Origin: Turritopsis dohrnii
Taxonomy: Eukaryota > Cnidaria > Hydrozoa > Anthoathecata > Oceaniidae
NCBI GenBank assembly: GCA_027922465.2
Contig: BQMF02000200.1
Coordinates: 496,001-560,000, forward strand
Direction: 5' to 3'
Length of the DNA stretch: 64,000 nucleotides
Shown here: piece by piece, positions 1 through 11,463 of the stretch
How positions within the stretch are numbered: the first letter of the stretch is position 1
How the letters are laid out: each line of letters begins with the position of its first letter
Made by a program: the position numbers and the translations under genes
The notes under the pieces: generated by a model
The model's database searches: none
What the model saw: the letters and a program-made list of their open reading frames with translations, nothing else
What the model was told of the DNA's origin: nothing

Positions 1-1829
1 AAATTACCCACTATTCACACGTTTTCTATAATGAAACACAACAAACATTCGATTATGAAATAAATCCTTTAAGTAACAAACAACCATTTCGATAACGGAG
101 ATGCATATTTACCTTCAGTTGCGTGACGGAGTCGAAAATCTGTTTTGACCAAACAGGCAGCATAAACAATTGTTAGACCAAATGGCAAACCCATGTTCTT
201 CTCCATCTCCAATCGATCACCAACCTAATTTCATTTTATGCAAGAACTCGCATAAAACAAAAAGGTTCATGAAAAAGAAAAGTATAAAGTCATGAAAAAT
301 TTAATGCCTAATTGCATTGTAATAAAGCGTCTGCTCTCTGAAATCATCTAAAACAGAAATCATTAATTCCTAGAAATGAGGTTAACCAGTTTACTCTGTA
401 AAAATGGAAAATGAATTATTCTGAAAAGATGGAAATAAACATGATCATTAACATAAACATGTCATTAGCCCTGAAATCAACCTGAAAGTGAAAGCGTTAA
501 ATCTCTGAAATGAAGAACAAGTTATTCTATGCTGAAAAGAAAAAGATAAGAAATTGAAATTAATTGCCCTTCAATACAGGAGCGCTTAGGAGCATTCCAC
601 TACTGTCTACTCCAGAAATTAGGACATGAAATATAAAAGACCTGAAATAAAAATGAATTTCGTTGTTGCAGAAGTTGTCCCTGCAAAGAAACAAATGCAT
701 TGGCAGGATGCATAATCATTTTAAAATGAGAGCATCACGTTCCTGAAAGAAATGTTTATTACAACTAGTCGTTATGAATCACTTAAACAGCATTGAAACC
801 TAAAACAAAGCAAAAAAAAAAACAATGGACCTAAAATTTTCCTCTCACTGAAAAAAAAACTTTATAGTGTTAAAGCTGCGCCACTAATTTCCAACAGAAA
901 CAATATTTTATTTGATATAAATGAATCATAAATCAAAAATGGAACACCTAGTTTAAAATACAAAACACTACTAAAACCACAATATTCAGTTCATAAACAT
1001 TAAAACACCCTAGATCCAAAATAACATAATTCCAAGGCAACTACATAACAAGCACGATAAAGTAAGTAAGGTAATAAAAGATGATACAAAAATAGAAACA
1101 AATGATAAAAAAGGCTAAAATATGATAACATAATAATAAAAAGTATACAGTAACAAATGCCATGGCAATAATAATGACTTCTAAATTTTCCTTTATATAT
1201 TTACATAAACGTTGACTTTTTGTTGATAAAATAAGAGTAAATCCACTGACACCTGACCGTTTTAACTAAACACAGAAATCCGAATTAGCAACCCGATCCA
1301 TCAAGACACCATTCAAACCGTTGTTAGTCAGATTTATAGGTTGTTATGATTCATCGTCATATGTCATTGAGTGTTCAGAAAAAGCAGCGAAGTTTTAGAG
1401 AAAATTTTTAAATAAAGAAAAACAAAACAAAAAGAAGAGAGAGAAAGACTAACAGCAGGATGTAAAAAGATCTTTCTGTTACAGAACTTTTTGCTTTCTA
1501 CCTTAATGTGTTTTTGACGGAAATAATATTAACTCCTCATGTTTAGAGCGTCTTGTTGAACAAAGATCCCGAAAGCCTTGGGTCCCGTAACTCACAGACT
1601 TGACTTCGGGCAGTGTATAGCGGTACCATCGTAAGAGCAGCAGGTTATAAGACGTCCCGATTGGGGCTATTCCGTCCTCGCTACTTCAAGAAAGCAAATC
1701 GTAGGTCAAGAGCAATCAAAAATCCAGCCAACGAAGACAATATGAATTGATGCAGCATATTTATTGATGTTTAGGTCTGCGCACCGAAACACTCTTGTGG
1801 GCCCTGGATACACGCCGTTCTCCACAAAG
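1..1829. other. AT-rich stretch without a recognisable gene
   Basis: I see no convincing reading frame here. The first 1.5 kb is A-rich, with many short A runs. From about 1560 to 1780 the composition is less AT-rich. Because a probable minus-strand terminal exon ends at 1830, the adjoining part may be its 3' untranslated region; that is inference. Confidence 0.4.
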
Positions 1830-2022
1830 CTATCCCTTTCTTCGCCGTGCAGAGTCGTTCCGAAGACACCTCTTTGCACCCAGGAGAGAAGTGCCAGTAA
1901 ACGCAGTACTGATGCAACCAGCTAACACGGCCATGACCGAGTCATACAAATGCTGCACTTTTGGGAGGAGGAATGAGATATCCAACAACTGCCCATTGTT
2001 GGAAATTCCTGATTCAAACTCA
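1830..2022 (-). CDS. Probable terminal exon of an unidentified membrane-protein gene
   Basis: On the minus strand a reading frame of 64 codons follows an AG acceptor (AG at 2023-2024) and ends in TAG at 1830-1832. Codon content is clearly less AT-rich than the surroundings. The peptide starts with acidic and polar residues (EFESGISNNGQLLDI). It then has a hydrophobic stretch rich in A, V, L, G and T, consistent with one membrane span (VMAVLAGCISTAF), and ends with a basic tail (RRRKG). I do not recognise the family. The upstream exons would lie at higher coordinates and I did not find them, so this may be an orphan or false exon. The overlapping plus-strand frame at 1795-2058 is the mirror of this region and looks less protein-like. 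Confidence 0.4.
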
Positions 2023-3399
2023 CTGTTACATAATAAACTTCATTACTCAGCGCAATAGCAGTAAATTAGGTTTGATAAATTAGTTTCATCCTTTTACATC
2101 CTTTAGTGAGCCTATTCCCAGGAAGAAAACTTCATCTGAAGACCTGTTTTTAAAGTAAGAAAAAGGAACAAGAAAAGAAGATTTCTCAAATACAAGAAGA
2201 AAAAAGGGATTTATTTACTCCAGTGAAATTTCAGAAAAAGAGACATTTGATAATCAGAAAGATGAAAAAACTCTTGGACTACCATCATCATCCTCACTCA
2301 TTGCAAACCTCAAACTCCATACAAAATCTCTAGTTCAACGCCGATGCAATTCACAAACACTGACAAAACTCTGATAAACGAGTTCAAAAAGCAACACGAA
2401 ACAACTATACATCATAAAAACATTTAAAAATAATAATATAAACATAATAATATAACTAACCTCAAAAAATAACAAAAACATATACTTGCACACACTCGAA
2501 TCATTTCTCTGCGATTTTAACAGTATTATATTTTAATCAACGTTTTCCACGTTCTTACATGAACTTTATCAATTTTTAATAATACAAGAACAGTTATCCA
2601 CAAAAGAATGAAAGACATTTGATTCACCAAGAGACCTTCAGACATCATCTGCACGGTTTTCAAGTATCCCTAATGTACTTTTTATATTTTGTCCTTGAAA
2701 TCAGTGGAACATCGTGCAATTTAACACCCACTGCACACTAAAGCACTTTAACGTTTAAAGACTTTTTATTGTATACTCTAAGGTCCAAAATCAGGGGTCC
2801 TAATAATATGCAGGTTAGTATAAAATTGGAGAAGAATCTGATAAAGGTGGGTGGGTATGTTTATACGTATAAACATACCTAATAAATATATAACTACAAA
2901 GAAAAATAATCGTTTGAAAACTATGATAGTATTCAATTTGACAATATAAAGTAGTAATCAATTTCAAAGAAATTCGAAAAGTAAAGCTTGTTTTACACTA
3001 ATTAAAATATTTTGTAAATAGTGTTAAAAAAAACGTGCGAGGTAAAAGCGAATCCAGTTGATAAAGAAACTCGAGCGTTTCTTTTTTTTCACAATGTTTA
3101 CAACTTTTTGCAATGGTTGCATTTCAGTAAAGTATTTCTTTTCAGTTTAAAGTATCAATTTGCTTAACCGTCCTCCACTTTGAGCGATTCTGCCTGTGCA
3201 TACGGACGCAGCCAGTTTAGCGTTGTTGTTGTAATAATGAATACCTCGACTTAGGGGTCTCTTACCAAAAGATGACGTCAACTTAGGGGGAGGGGGTAAA
3301 GTAAAGTTGACGCAGGTTGATTGAAGGGGAAACAAAAGGGGCACAAAAATCTTGAAAAAATTGTTGACGTCATTTGTGAACAATACAATCCCTTACAGT
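2023..3399. other. Non-coding AT-rich stretch
   Basis: No gene-like frame is supported. Short frames at 3147-3552 on the minus strand overlap repeat sequence and have no splice or domain support. Confidence 0.4.
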
Positions 3400-3513
3400 C
3401 CCAGTGGGCAAAATCGTCAAAAAATCACTGCGTCGAAGAGCACTGTTATGTAAATGTATGTGCACTTCAATAGTAATGTACACCTCTGCAGTGACTTTCC
3501 GTGAAATTGCCCT
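3400..3513. repeat. 115-bp hairpin MITE family, copy a
   Basis: Starts with CCAGTGGGCAAAATCGTC and closes with an inverted version of the same arm. At least twelve relatives occur in the window. Each has the core CACTGCG(A)AGGAGT, a central TTTCTATAGAAAT-like palindrome, and the inverse CGCAGTGA. This copy and the one at 3841 flank another MITE. Confidence 0.7.
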
Positions 3514-3613
3514 ATTTGATGCAAAAATGCTTGCTTGTGAACTTTGTCTCAACTAAACGGCACCACTCCCTTTCTGCTGAATATGATGTTTGTGTACTTT
3601 TACGTCTCTGGAG

Positions 3614-3774
3614 CAGTGGCGGATCTAGAGGTATGTTGAAATTTGTGTAGGAGAGTGCAATCTAACCATAAAAGAAAAGCGTTCAAATAATCTCATTGGT
3701 AATATAAATTGAATTCACAAATTATGTTAATGCTCTCCTACACAAATTTCGACATACTTCTAGATCCGCCACTG
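3614..3774. mobile_element. 161-bp MITE with CAGTGGCGGATCTAGA ends
   Basis: The terminal inverted repeats are about 45 bp each and nearly perfect, beginning CAGTGGCGGATCTAGA on the left and ending with its reverse complement on the right. There is no coding capacity. The CAGTGGCGGATC start resembles hAT-like elements known from many animals; the superfamily call is inference, because no 8-bp target duplication is evident. Confidence 0.75.
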
Positions 3775-3840
3775 TAGATTTACACGATTTGGTCTCTTCA
3801 AGTATGTTGATCTTAAAGTCACTAATCTCTTCCCATTAAG

Positions 3841-3952
3841 CAAATTAACTGAAAAACCACTGCGAAGGAGTACATTTCTATGGAAGTACACAAATCATTT
3901 CAATGAAAATTCCCTTCTTCGCAGTGACTTTTTGACGATTTCGCCCACTGGG
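3841..3952. repeat. 115-bp hairpin MITE family, copy b
   Basis: The best right end of the family in this part of the window: CGCAGTGACTTTTTGACGAT followed by TCGCCCACTGGG. Confidence 0.7.
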
Positions 3953-3976
3953 CTAATTCTGGCATGATACCGAGTT

Positions 3977-4115
3977 GGGATATCCGTGGTAGAAAATAAT
4001 GACCCCTTAGAATATTTAGAATATTTCCCCAGGTTAGGGTTAGTCTTAGCGTCTTAGCGTAAACCACGGGAGGTGAAAATATTCTAAGGAGTCATTATAT
4101 TCTACTACATATCCC
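3977..4115. mobile_element. 139-bp MITE with ~40-bp inverted ends
   Basis: The left end reads GGGATATCCGTGGTAGAA and continues AATAATGACCCCTTAGAATA. The right end is the inverse with a few mismatches. The AATAATGACTCC motif also occurs in the larger element that ends near 5738, so the two may be related. Confidence 0.65.
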
Positions 4116-4751
4116 TTTTCATGCTTTATTTCGTTATGTTCTCGTTGCCGAAAACATTTAAACATACGTTGACATACAGTTTGCCTGCCAATTTGAGATC
4201 ATCAATGAGTGGGGTTAGGTTCGGACTATACCTCAGTTTTTCAGACGTTTTTATAAGAATTTTCACTGAAAAGTTTGATGGTGCGCATATTTGTGTGCTT
4301 AGAAATGTCTCCGCAGTGACATCGACTCTAGTTGTTATGTTTTCATAAATGTTGCCTGCGTTTTATATTAGATACGAACACACCGAATAAAATCCAATAA
4401 AAATAAAGGAAATCTTCATGCATGTTCAATTGCAGAAGGAAACCCCTTCCGACACCCTCAACAGCTCACAATCTCTATACTTTACAAACAAAGGGATGAT
4501 AACAACAACCGCCAATCACAAGAAATACATAACAGGAGATTCCATTATTGATTAAGCATCAAGGACTTCCTCTTATCCCACGTGGTTGCAAAACGACTCA
4601 AAATAAAAGCCACAAATTTAGAATTTGTCACAACGAATCAATTGAAAACACAGAATTTCGGAAAATGTCCATTTAAAGACTTATTCTGAGAATGTCTCGG
4701 CAGCAAAATTCATAACGGCAGATTTTAAACAACTAACACATGGCTGAAGAA

Positions 4752-5738
4752 ACCGGTGTCACTGTAAATTTTAACTCCCCTAAACAATGACTTCCTAGGA
4801 AATCCCTACTCTCCTGGTTTAAAATGACTCCTCTCTAAATCTTGCTTAAAAACTTTTAAAATTCATATGGCCATTCCTTGGACGTTGAGACTTTAAAAAA
4901 TTTAAATTTTGTCTACTCATTCCTTTACCAAATACCTTATTCTCAACTTCAGTTGAGCTAGAATCTGAGAATGTCCGTGTGCCTGTCAGTCTGTGTGTCT
5001 GTCCGAAAAACTTTGGGGCAGCCTGAGAAATGGTCGGATTTGGCTGAAATTTTGCACACTTGTTCCTTGGGTGAATATCTGGGGGTGTTTTTGAAATTTT
5101 GATTTTTTGTGCCTGGGATGGGGTTTTGCGCCAAAACGAGGCTAAAACTTTGGGTCAGCCTGGAAACTTCAAAAATGGTCGGATTTGACTTTGGTATACT
5201 TGAACAACTACAATTGGGCTTTCGAGTTATAAATAATGAAGTTGAGCCCAGTGCGGTTAGCACGTTCGACTATATCATATGGTATTTTCTCAGGGTATTT
5301 TCTATAGGGTTTATAGTTAAAGATATGCACAGCAATGACTTCTTTTGATGGGTGGGGGTTATGATTAACTACAATCCCGGACAAAAATTGTGGCAAAACT
5401 GATGTTTTTCATGAAGAATTCAAATACCCCCTCCCCCAGCATCAATGTTTTGAGTTGTGTCCAGCCAGAGGTTCCAACGAACATTGATAACATTGATGGT
5501 GGGGGAAGGGGGGCCTCATGACGTGAATTTCATGCTTTTGCCACAATATTTTGTCCGGGATTGTAGTTTATTTTGACTCCATGACATTTTTCAATTCGAA
5601 ATAATGGGGAGTCATTATTTACTAAGGGAGTCATTATTTCCTAGGAAATTTCTACTCTAGGGGAGTCATTATTTCCTAGTGTATTTAAACTGGGGGAGTC
5701 ATTTTTCCCAGGGAGTTAAAATAATCCGCTACACCGGG
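4752..5738. mobile_element. Non-autonomous inverted-repeat element, ~1 kb
   Basis: The outer ends match as inverted repeats: AACCGGTGTCACTGTAAATT then TTAACTCCCC on the left, against the reverse complement of a right end reading GGGAGTTAAAATAATCCGCT then ACACCGG. Inside the right end, GGAGTCATTATTTCCTAG-like units recur four to five times between 5607 and 5700, and an inverted unit lies inside the left end. A second MITE (5368-5567) is nested inside. I see no transposase. The superfamily is not assigned. Confidence 0.5.
5368..5567. mobile_element. 200-bp Harbinger-like MITE, TTA duplication
   Basis: The inverted ends ACTACAATCCCGGACAAAAA and GGGATTGTAGT are about 30 bp long. TTA is present on both sides (5365-5367 and 5568-5570), as expected for the TWA target of PIF/Harbinger elements. 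The interior has a second, weaker fold. Confidence 0.75.
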
Positions 5739-5739
5739 T

Positions 5740-6378
5740 ATACAGAAGAAATGATAACTAAACTTTCGCAAATTGTCAATGTTAGTACCTTTATGTGTTC
5801 ATCACGCAGTGTGTCCCATGTTTGATTCGCACCTCAGCGTGCATGCCAGTTTTCAATTTATTGCACGGCTGAGCAAACTAGTAAATTCACTACCAAAATC
5901 TGTTTTTTTTTTCTCCATTAGGGATTTACGAAGGTCATTTTTTGTCACAATAAATTATGAGAGTGAACATATTTTTACGAGAATCCCCACTCAAGAGCCA
6001 TGCTATTAATAAGGTGATAGCCATAACTATTCTATGCCCTGTAGTCGCAGACATATAGCATTTTTTTTCTTTCCATTGGTTTTGAAATGTGGCTATGTGG
6101 CATCGCAGTGAAACATATGCAAATGCAAATGGTAAATGTCTGAAGCAATCTCCTTACCAGTGGTATTCCTTGCCTTCACAGTGTTATTGCTCCAGACCAA
6201 AATGCAAAAGCAAATGTTCAACTGAACAAGGCAAAGTTGGTTAAATGGTTTTGGTCAAGACGACAAATTTAACCTATGAATCAACTGTGTTATAATCTAT
6301 GCTTTAGTGTACCAAGCCCACAAAGAAACGCATTCAACCTTCCAGATCTTTGTCAATTGCAAAAAGAGCAAATAAATA
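5740..6378. other. Non-coding stretch between MITEs
   Basis: A 78-codon plus-strand frame at 5773 has no domain, splice or composition support. I see nothing else here. Confidence 0.4.
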
Positions 6379-6962
6379 CAGTTGCCCCCCGTTAACTTAA
6401 CCTCTCGCTATCTCCACACCCGCCTAATTCGACATTCGTTCGGTCCCGCCAGATTCGACGTTATTGAATGGAAATTTCCCCCACTATCTCGACATTTCTA
6501 ACTCGACACCCGCCTGTCTCGACATAAACATTTTGGTCCTTTGACAAAGAACTCGACATTTTCAAAATTTTAATTGTTGTTATTTCCTTAATTATCGTTC
6601 TGAGCTCATGCTCTGTCGCCGTCAATCAAAACCCTGTGCATTTAGGAGATGGGGAAGGGATGCAGGTTGAATGTACGCCACCTCATTGGCAAAGCAGGAT
6701 ATATAAATATTCTTAGACAGCAGTATCAAAACAGACAATCAATGAATTTTAACTTTCGGAAACTTGTTATATGATAAAAATATATTCCAAATTAAGAAAT
6801 AAATTAGTTTTTTTGTTATTTAATTCTTCTACTTACTGTCCGAACGTAACAAATACAAAATAATAGGGGTGGTAGGGGCGGTGGACAAAAATATTACATT
6901 AAAAAACTTTCCCCGCAAACTTCCCGGGCCCCCGTCGATGTCGAGTTAGCGGGAGACAACTG
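6379..6962. mobile_element. Non-autonomous Tigger/pogo-type element, 584 bp
   Basis: The ends are CAGTTGCCCCCCGTTAAC on the left and the inverse of CAGTTGTCTCCCGCTAACTC on the right. The element is flanked by TA at 6377-6378 and 6963-6964. Short TCGACA and CTCGACAT motifs recur inside both ends. CAGTTG ends with a TA target duplication are typical of pogo/Tigger elements. There is no transposase frame. Confidence 0.85.
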
Positions 6963-7628
6963 TAATGCGAAAGCAGAGTCCGAGTTATCAAATTTTATAT
7001 ATATGAAAAAATTTGAATCAAAATTTCTTGTAAGGAAAGTACACATCATTTTTTATTACAAAACATGCATTATAAGAAACACGAGGCTCAAATTCTTAAA
7101 GCTTAAGAACCTTGTACGAAATAAGACATGGTTTGAGGTAGGAATCTTCTTCCAGTGAAGCCCTTATAAGGTAAAAAGGCAAAATCTACTTGTGCTGAAC
7201 TCACTGACCGCAAGTAAACCTACATCAGCGATCAAGCAGACTTTTGGGAGGATCATTTTGAGATGCACAAGACAAAAGTCACTCAAAACAACTGAAGTTC
7301 GTGTCAAAATTGCATCTTAAACTTTGAACTTTTGAAGTAAATCCTCCGCTTCTTTGTCATAGTCGATTGCGAATTTTATTTGTTTACCACGCTTATTCGC
7401 CATTTTGATTTGAACTAAAACTCTGTCGCTCGTTCCAGACCTATTTTCTATTGTTCTAATGAGAGATTTCCACTGCTGACATCAACACAGTGCATCCTGC
7501 AGCTCTACTTATAACAGTTAATTAACTTTAAGTTCATCTTTTGAAAATAACTAGTATGTCCTAATTTGAAATGCTACACATAATATTTTTAGTGGAGATT
7601 TTGATTGCCTTTGATAGTTATTTGCTTA

Positions 7629-7823
7629 CCCAGCAGGCACCCAACGTTTATCTAACGTTAGTCTAACGTTGGTTCTAGGTTTAACGTTACCAACGTAAAA
7701 CCAACGTTATTCCAACGTTAACTACTTACGTTAGTACAACGTTAGAAAGTTACATCAGGACAACGTTAAATTTCGTTAATTTCGTTAGTGTTACGTTAGT
7801 TTTTACGTTGGGCGCCTGCTGGG
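7629..7823. mobile_element. 195-bp MITE filled with AACGTTA repeats
   Basis: Inverted ends CCCAGCAGGC and GCCTGCTGGG are flanked by TA on both sides (7627-7628 and 7824-7825). The interior is largely a degenerate array of AACGTTA/TAACGTT units, itself a palindromic word, so the whole element can fold back on itself in many registers. Confidence 0.85.
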
Positions 7824-7825
7824 TA

Positions 7826-8055
7826 GACAGTGTGTTTCAAAAAAAATCGCAACAAAAAATACTACCGCAGATTATAAAGTAAATATCTAATCATTCTTAT
7901 AAATTTTATATCGATGAAATCCTTGTCTTCTAGTCTTTCACATGATGTATTTTTTGTAGGAAATGGAAAAGTGGAAGAAATCGAAAAAATAAGTTTGGAA
8001 ATACTCATTAATTTCTAAAAGTATTTTTTGTCGCCAACTTTTTGAAACACACTTG
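7826..8055. mobile_element. 230-bp mariner-like MITE
   Basis: The left end GTGTGTTTCAAAAAAAATCGC matches the inverse of the right end GTCGCCAACTTTTTGAAACA. It directly adjoins the previous MITE and uses the TA at 7824-7825 as its left flank, with TA at 8056-8057 on the right. Confidence 0.65.
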
Positions 8056-8970
8056 TATATTTATGTCCATGTCATATTTCTTATGGTTATCAATGCACAG
8101 ACAATAATTGATGAAAGTTTTGGGAAATACATAGTCACATAGCGAATCTTGTTCGAAATTCGTGTTATATCTGGTCACGTCGTCACGTGCGGTGTTCAGT
8201 ATGTGGAAATACAGGTCCTCATTTTAAATTTAAATTTAATAATTATAAGGCCTGCTTCAGAAAACACATACAGGCTTTTGCATTACCACAGGATAGTTTC
8301 CCTGAACATCTCGCTCATGAAGAACATAATGGCCTTTGTGATTGAGGGTGAGAAAGGTCCCATTTCGCATCAGCAGAAAGCACTATAATTTGTCCGAATA
8401 ATCCGAATTTGTCCGAATTGGTCTCACGCTTATCTTAACCCTAACTCTAATCCTCACACTACCCGTAATTGCAACTGCAACCGTAACCCTAATATAATAT
8501 ATACCGATGCGGAAATGTAATTAGAACTTTCTCTCTCAGATGTACGGGAATTTCCCATACCAGTATGTCATTAGTAAAACAACAGCTGTCATTGTCATCA
8601 TTTTGATATACCTAACAACATGATGGAGATAAACATGAAAAAGAATTTAGTTTACTTTAGATTTAAACTAATGATGCTTTCAATAGGTTGTTGAAGCTAT
8701 TCATAATTAAATTCTTTTCATAAAAATAAAATCTGAGACTTGTATCAATAAATCAATAAAAAATTGGTTTCGGTTCAGTTGACACAAACAAACTTACATA
8801 TAGCTAAGCATAAGATGTTGTCATATTTATGGACTTCCCGAAAATACTTCTTTATTGTTATTACAAGCTGCAACGACGCTTCCTAGCGAATCCATATTGA
8901 ACTGGGTCTAATTCAAAGATCCCACGGTCGTTTTGTGCAGATTTGATGATCATTCATTGAAGTGTGTAAG
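8056..8970. other. Non-coding stretch
   Basis: A 79-codon frame at 8149 is not supported by motifs or splice context. A short patch of TAACCCT-like words near 8436-8490 is too irregular to call telomeric. Confidence 0.4.
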
Positions 8971-9565
8971 TAAACCCATGGCTCCTTAGGCAAATTTTCT
9001 TCTGCTCCATTCATTTTAAGTGTGAAAACCGATGGCTCCTTAGGAAAATTTTCTTCCAGGTGTTAAAGCCCACTTTGTAATAATCGTCCCACTTTGTAAT
9101 ACCTGTCCCGATTTGTAATAAAATTGTTCCTATTTGTAATAAAAAAAGCTGTCCCACTTTGTAATAAAGATTGTCCCACTTTGTAATACCAAAAAGCTGT
9201 CCCACTTTGTAATAACCAGATTTTCTACTTTGTAATACCCTAGTGGTAGTTTCTTGGTACACTACTATTAGATCCAGCTTTGTCATGAAATACATGCCTA
9301 TTTCAAAAAGATACATCAAGTATGTGCTGTATGAAATGTAAATTTCATATGTTTTTGTCCTTTGTTTTTTTATTCTTCTAAAAACTCCATTACTTGTACT
9401 ACTTAATCAATCCTTACAAAGCAGAGAACGAATTTATCACAATTCTTTGGTATTACAAAGTTATTACAAAGTGGGGCAGCCTTTTGAATGATTTTATTAC
9501 AAAGCGGGAAGGTATTACAAAGTGGGACAGTTATTACAAATTTCCTTCGCCTAAGACAACCGCTA
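8971..9565. mobile_element. Foldback element with arrays of ACTTTGTAATA
   Basis: Between 9065 and 9236 the word CCCACTTTGTAATA occurs about eight times. Between 9449 and 9540 the reverse complement (TATTACAAAGTGGG) occurs about six times. The two opposed arrays flank a unique centre of about 200 bp. Outside them, GGCTCCTTAGGCAAATTTTC is repeated twice on the left, and a degraded inverse lies on the right. The frames at 9011-9319 (-) and 9394-9612 (+) are by-products of the repeats. Confidence 0.65.
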
Positions 9566-10643
9566 GGCACAAAGTGACAATGAGAAGTGAATCTGCCGGT
9601 AGAGATGAATAGCTATAAAATTCAAGCCATCAAGAACATTAATTTTTAACACCATGTCGATCGCCATGTCGATTGCCGCTCCTTCCGCAGCAGAGAATCA
9701 ATTGCGATGGGATCGGATATGCTGGAATCTCTTGATGTTTTAGATGCTGTTATGATTATTGTATAAAAACATTATTAAACAGATTTTGGGTTCTCTGCTT
9801 CTGAAACTTCGGGGAACTTTGTTCTCAAAAGTATGTAGGAACCCTGTTCCATTGATATTGTTACACCTACCACGTGTATAGTAAATGTATCATTTTTCTT
9901 TTAAAAACACTGAACAAATACGACTTTTTTTGTTTTTTTCGTTCTTGACGATGACTTACACGGTACTCCTTTGGAATTGGTGAACACCGAGTTTTGAAAT
10001 CGAATAAAACAACTGCTTAACGACCAGAATAACACTATATAAAAGAACAGAATCACTCAGCACAGATTTCATTTCGAGATTATGAATATTTGAAAGTGTC
10101 ACAACGACTTTTTCTATGGGACCAGTTTTGTTTAATTTTGAGAAGTTTCACTAATTTACTGTTAGCAACATGAATGAAAAGAACAGCATTATGTAGAAAC
10201 TGTTATCAACATCATATGAAGATCAACATTATCAAGAAACCTTTCTGTAATAATATGATAAGAATGAGAGAAAGTAACTCGCACAACCGATCCATGACTA
10301 TAAAATATTCCTGGTCCTGTTGCCATTGCGGAATTTATCCGAAACGACAGCAGTTCGAAACCAGTCACCATTGACTCCCTTCTTATTCACGCCCGCTCCT
10401 AAGAATGTCGATATTAATGCCCACGTTCTCTTAATCCGAGCCTTTTTTCCGCATGACCGTTTTAAACAATGTACCACCATAGGCAACGCAGGAACATCCT
10501 ACTGTGCACTTCCACGAAGAAACTGTCACGAGCTTACGACGACAAGTCGTTCTTCTTCGTTCTTCTCCTGTCTTTTTTGTATACAAACAGTGATGGAAAA
10601 GGTAGGAGATATGGACTTGAGGTTGCTTGATTTTTAGCCGATG

Positions 10644-10707
10644 TTTATTTATTAATTGATTGATTTATTTTTATTTGATGTTATTTTACGTGGCTAACCT
10701 CATTCAG
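10644..10707 (-). mobile_element. 3' tail fragment of tRNA-derived SINE family A
   Basis: Read on the minus strand, GAGGTTAGCCACGTAAAATA and the AAATAAA-rich tail match the 3' end of the full SINE at 38782-39107. No tRNA-like head is present, so this is a 5'-truncated copy. Confidence 0.65.
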
Positions 10708-10856
10708 TTCCTATTTGCTTTTGCATCTGCATATGAAAACACACATCAGAATGAATAAGTCAAAAATGCCACGCATGCGTGTTTTGAAGAGCATTTCAAG
10801 GTAACTCAGGTAAGGTAATAGTTAACATCCTAAACAAAACCCAAGGGCTGCAAAGT

Positions 10857-10922
10857 GAAACCCAGTGTCTCTTACCATTTCGATATGAAAGAAGCAGCAA
10901 ACCCTGGGTTCGAAGTTGGTAT
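10857..10922. repeat. ~70-bp hairpin repeat (GGTCTC...TTCGA family)
   Basis: The left arm (ACCCAGTGTCTCTTACCATT) pairs with a right arm ending ACCCTGGGTTCGA. Relatives are at 12306, 26729, 27167, 28631 and 38200. The right arm looks like a tRNA B box (GGGTTCGA), but no tRNA fold was found. Confidence 0.5.
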
Positions 10923-11106
10923 ACTCACATGTATTTTGTTTTATTTTTTTTTGTAAGGAAACGGCGCTGTAGTTGCACTATTAACATCACAAAAACTCTT
11001 GGCTCGTTTTGAAGCTGAAAAGCACTGGCATTTATATCGTGCCCTAAAGATGGCGATGCCACAGGAGGAAATACTTGCCATACGAAATCGTCATACGCTT
11101 CTCCGT

Positions 11107-11213
11107 GCGCAAATTTGTTGAAACTCACTGCAAAGGAGTGCTAGGACCATGTACACTACTTTAATAAAAATGTTCTTCCACGCAGTGACTTTTTTGGCGA
11201 TGAACCCATTGGG
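11107..11213. repeat. 115-bp hairpin MITE family, copy c
   Basis: Occupies the same relative position upstream of MS4A-like copy 1 as copy g does upstream of copy 2, so it was present before the duplication. Confidence 0.65.
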
Positions 11214-11237
11214 TTCGAAACGAGATTAAGGCTGCAT

Positions 11238-11350
11238 TGACGTCATTTGTGACTAGATATCTTTGAAAGCATCAACATAAACGCATATGCATACTTTCTG
11301 TTATTCCATGCCACAGGCCTGACGTTAGTTATTCACAGGCCGAGTATAAG
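11238..11350 (+). promoter_or_regulatory. Candidate promoter of MS4A-like copy 1
   Basis: A perfect CRE-type palindrome, TGACGTCA (11238-11245), lies about 225 bp upstream of the start codon, and a TATAAG box (11345-11350) about 115 bp upstream. Both are kept at matching places before copy 2 (27553 and 27650) although the DNA around them has diverged. Factor identity (CREB/ATF) is inference from the motif. Confidence 0.45.
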
Positions 11351-11463
11351 AACTCACAGAAATTTAAATAGATTCTCGATGCGTCTACATCTACACCAAA
11401 TCTGTTATTTTAGTTGATAAAAAGAAATTATCTGAGGAAAACGCAAATCATACGTTATCCACG

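Noticed and set aside
9011..9319. 102-codon minus-strand frame with GITKWDNLYYKVGQL repeats
   Set aside because: It is a translation of the ACTTTGTAATA array in the foldback element.
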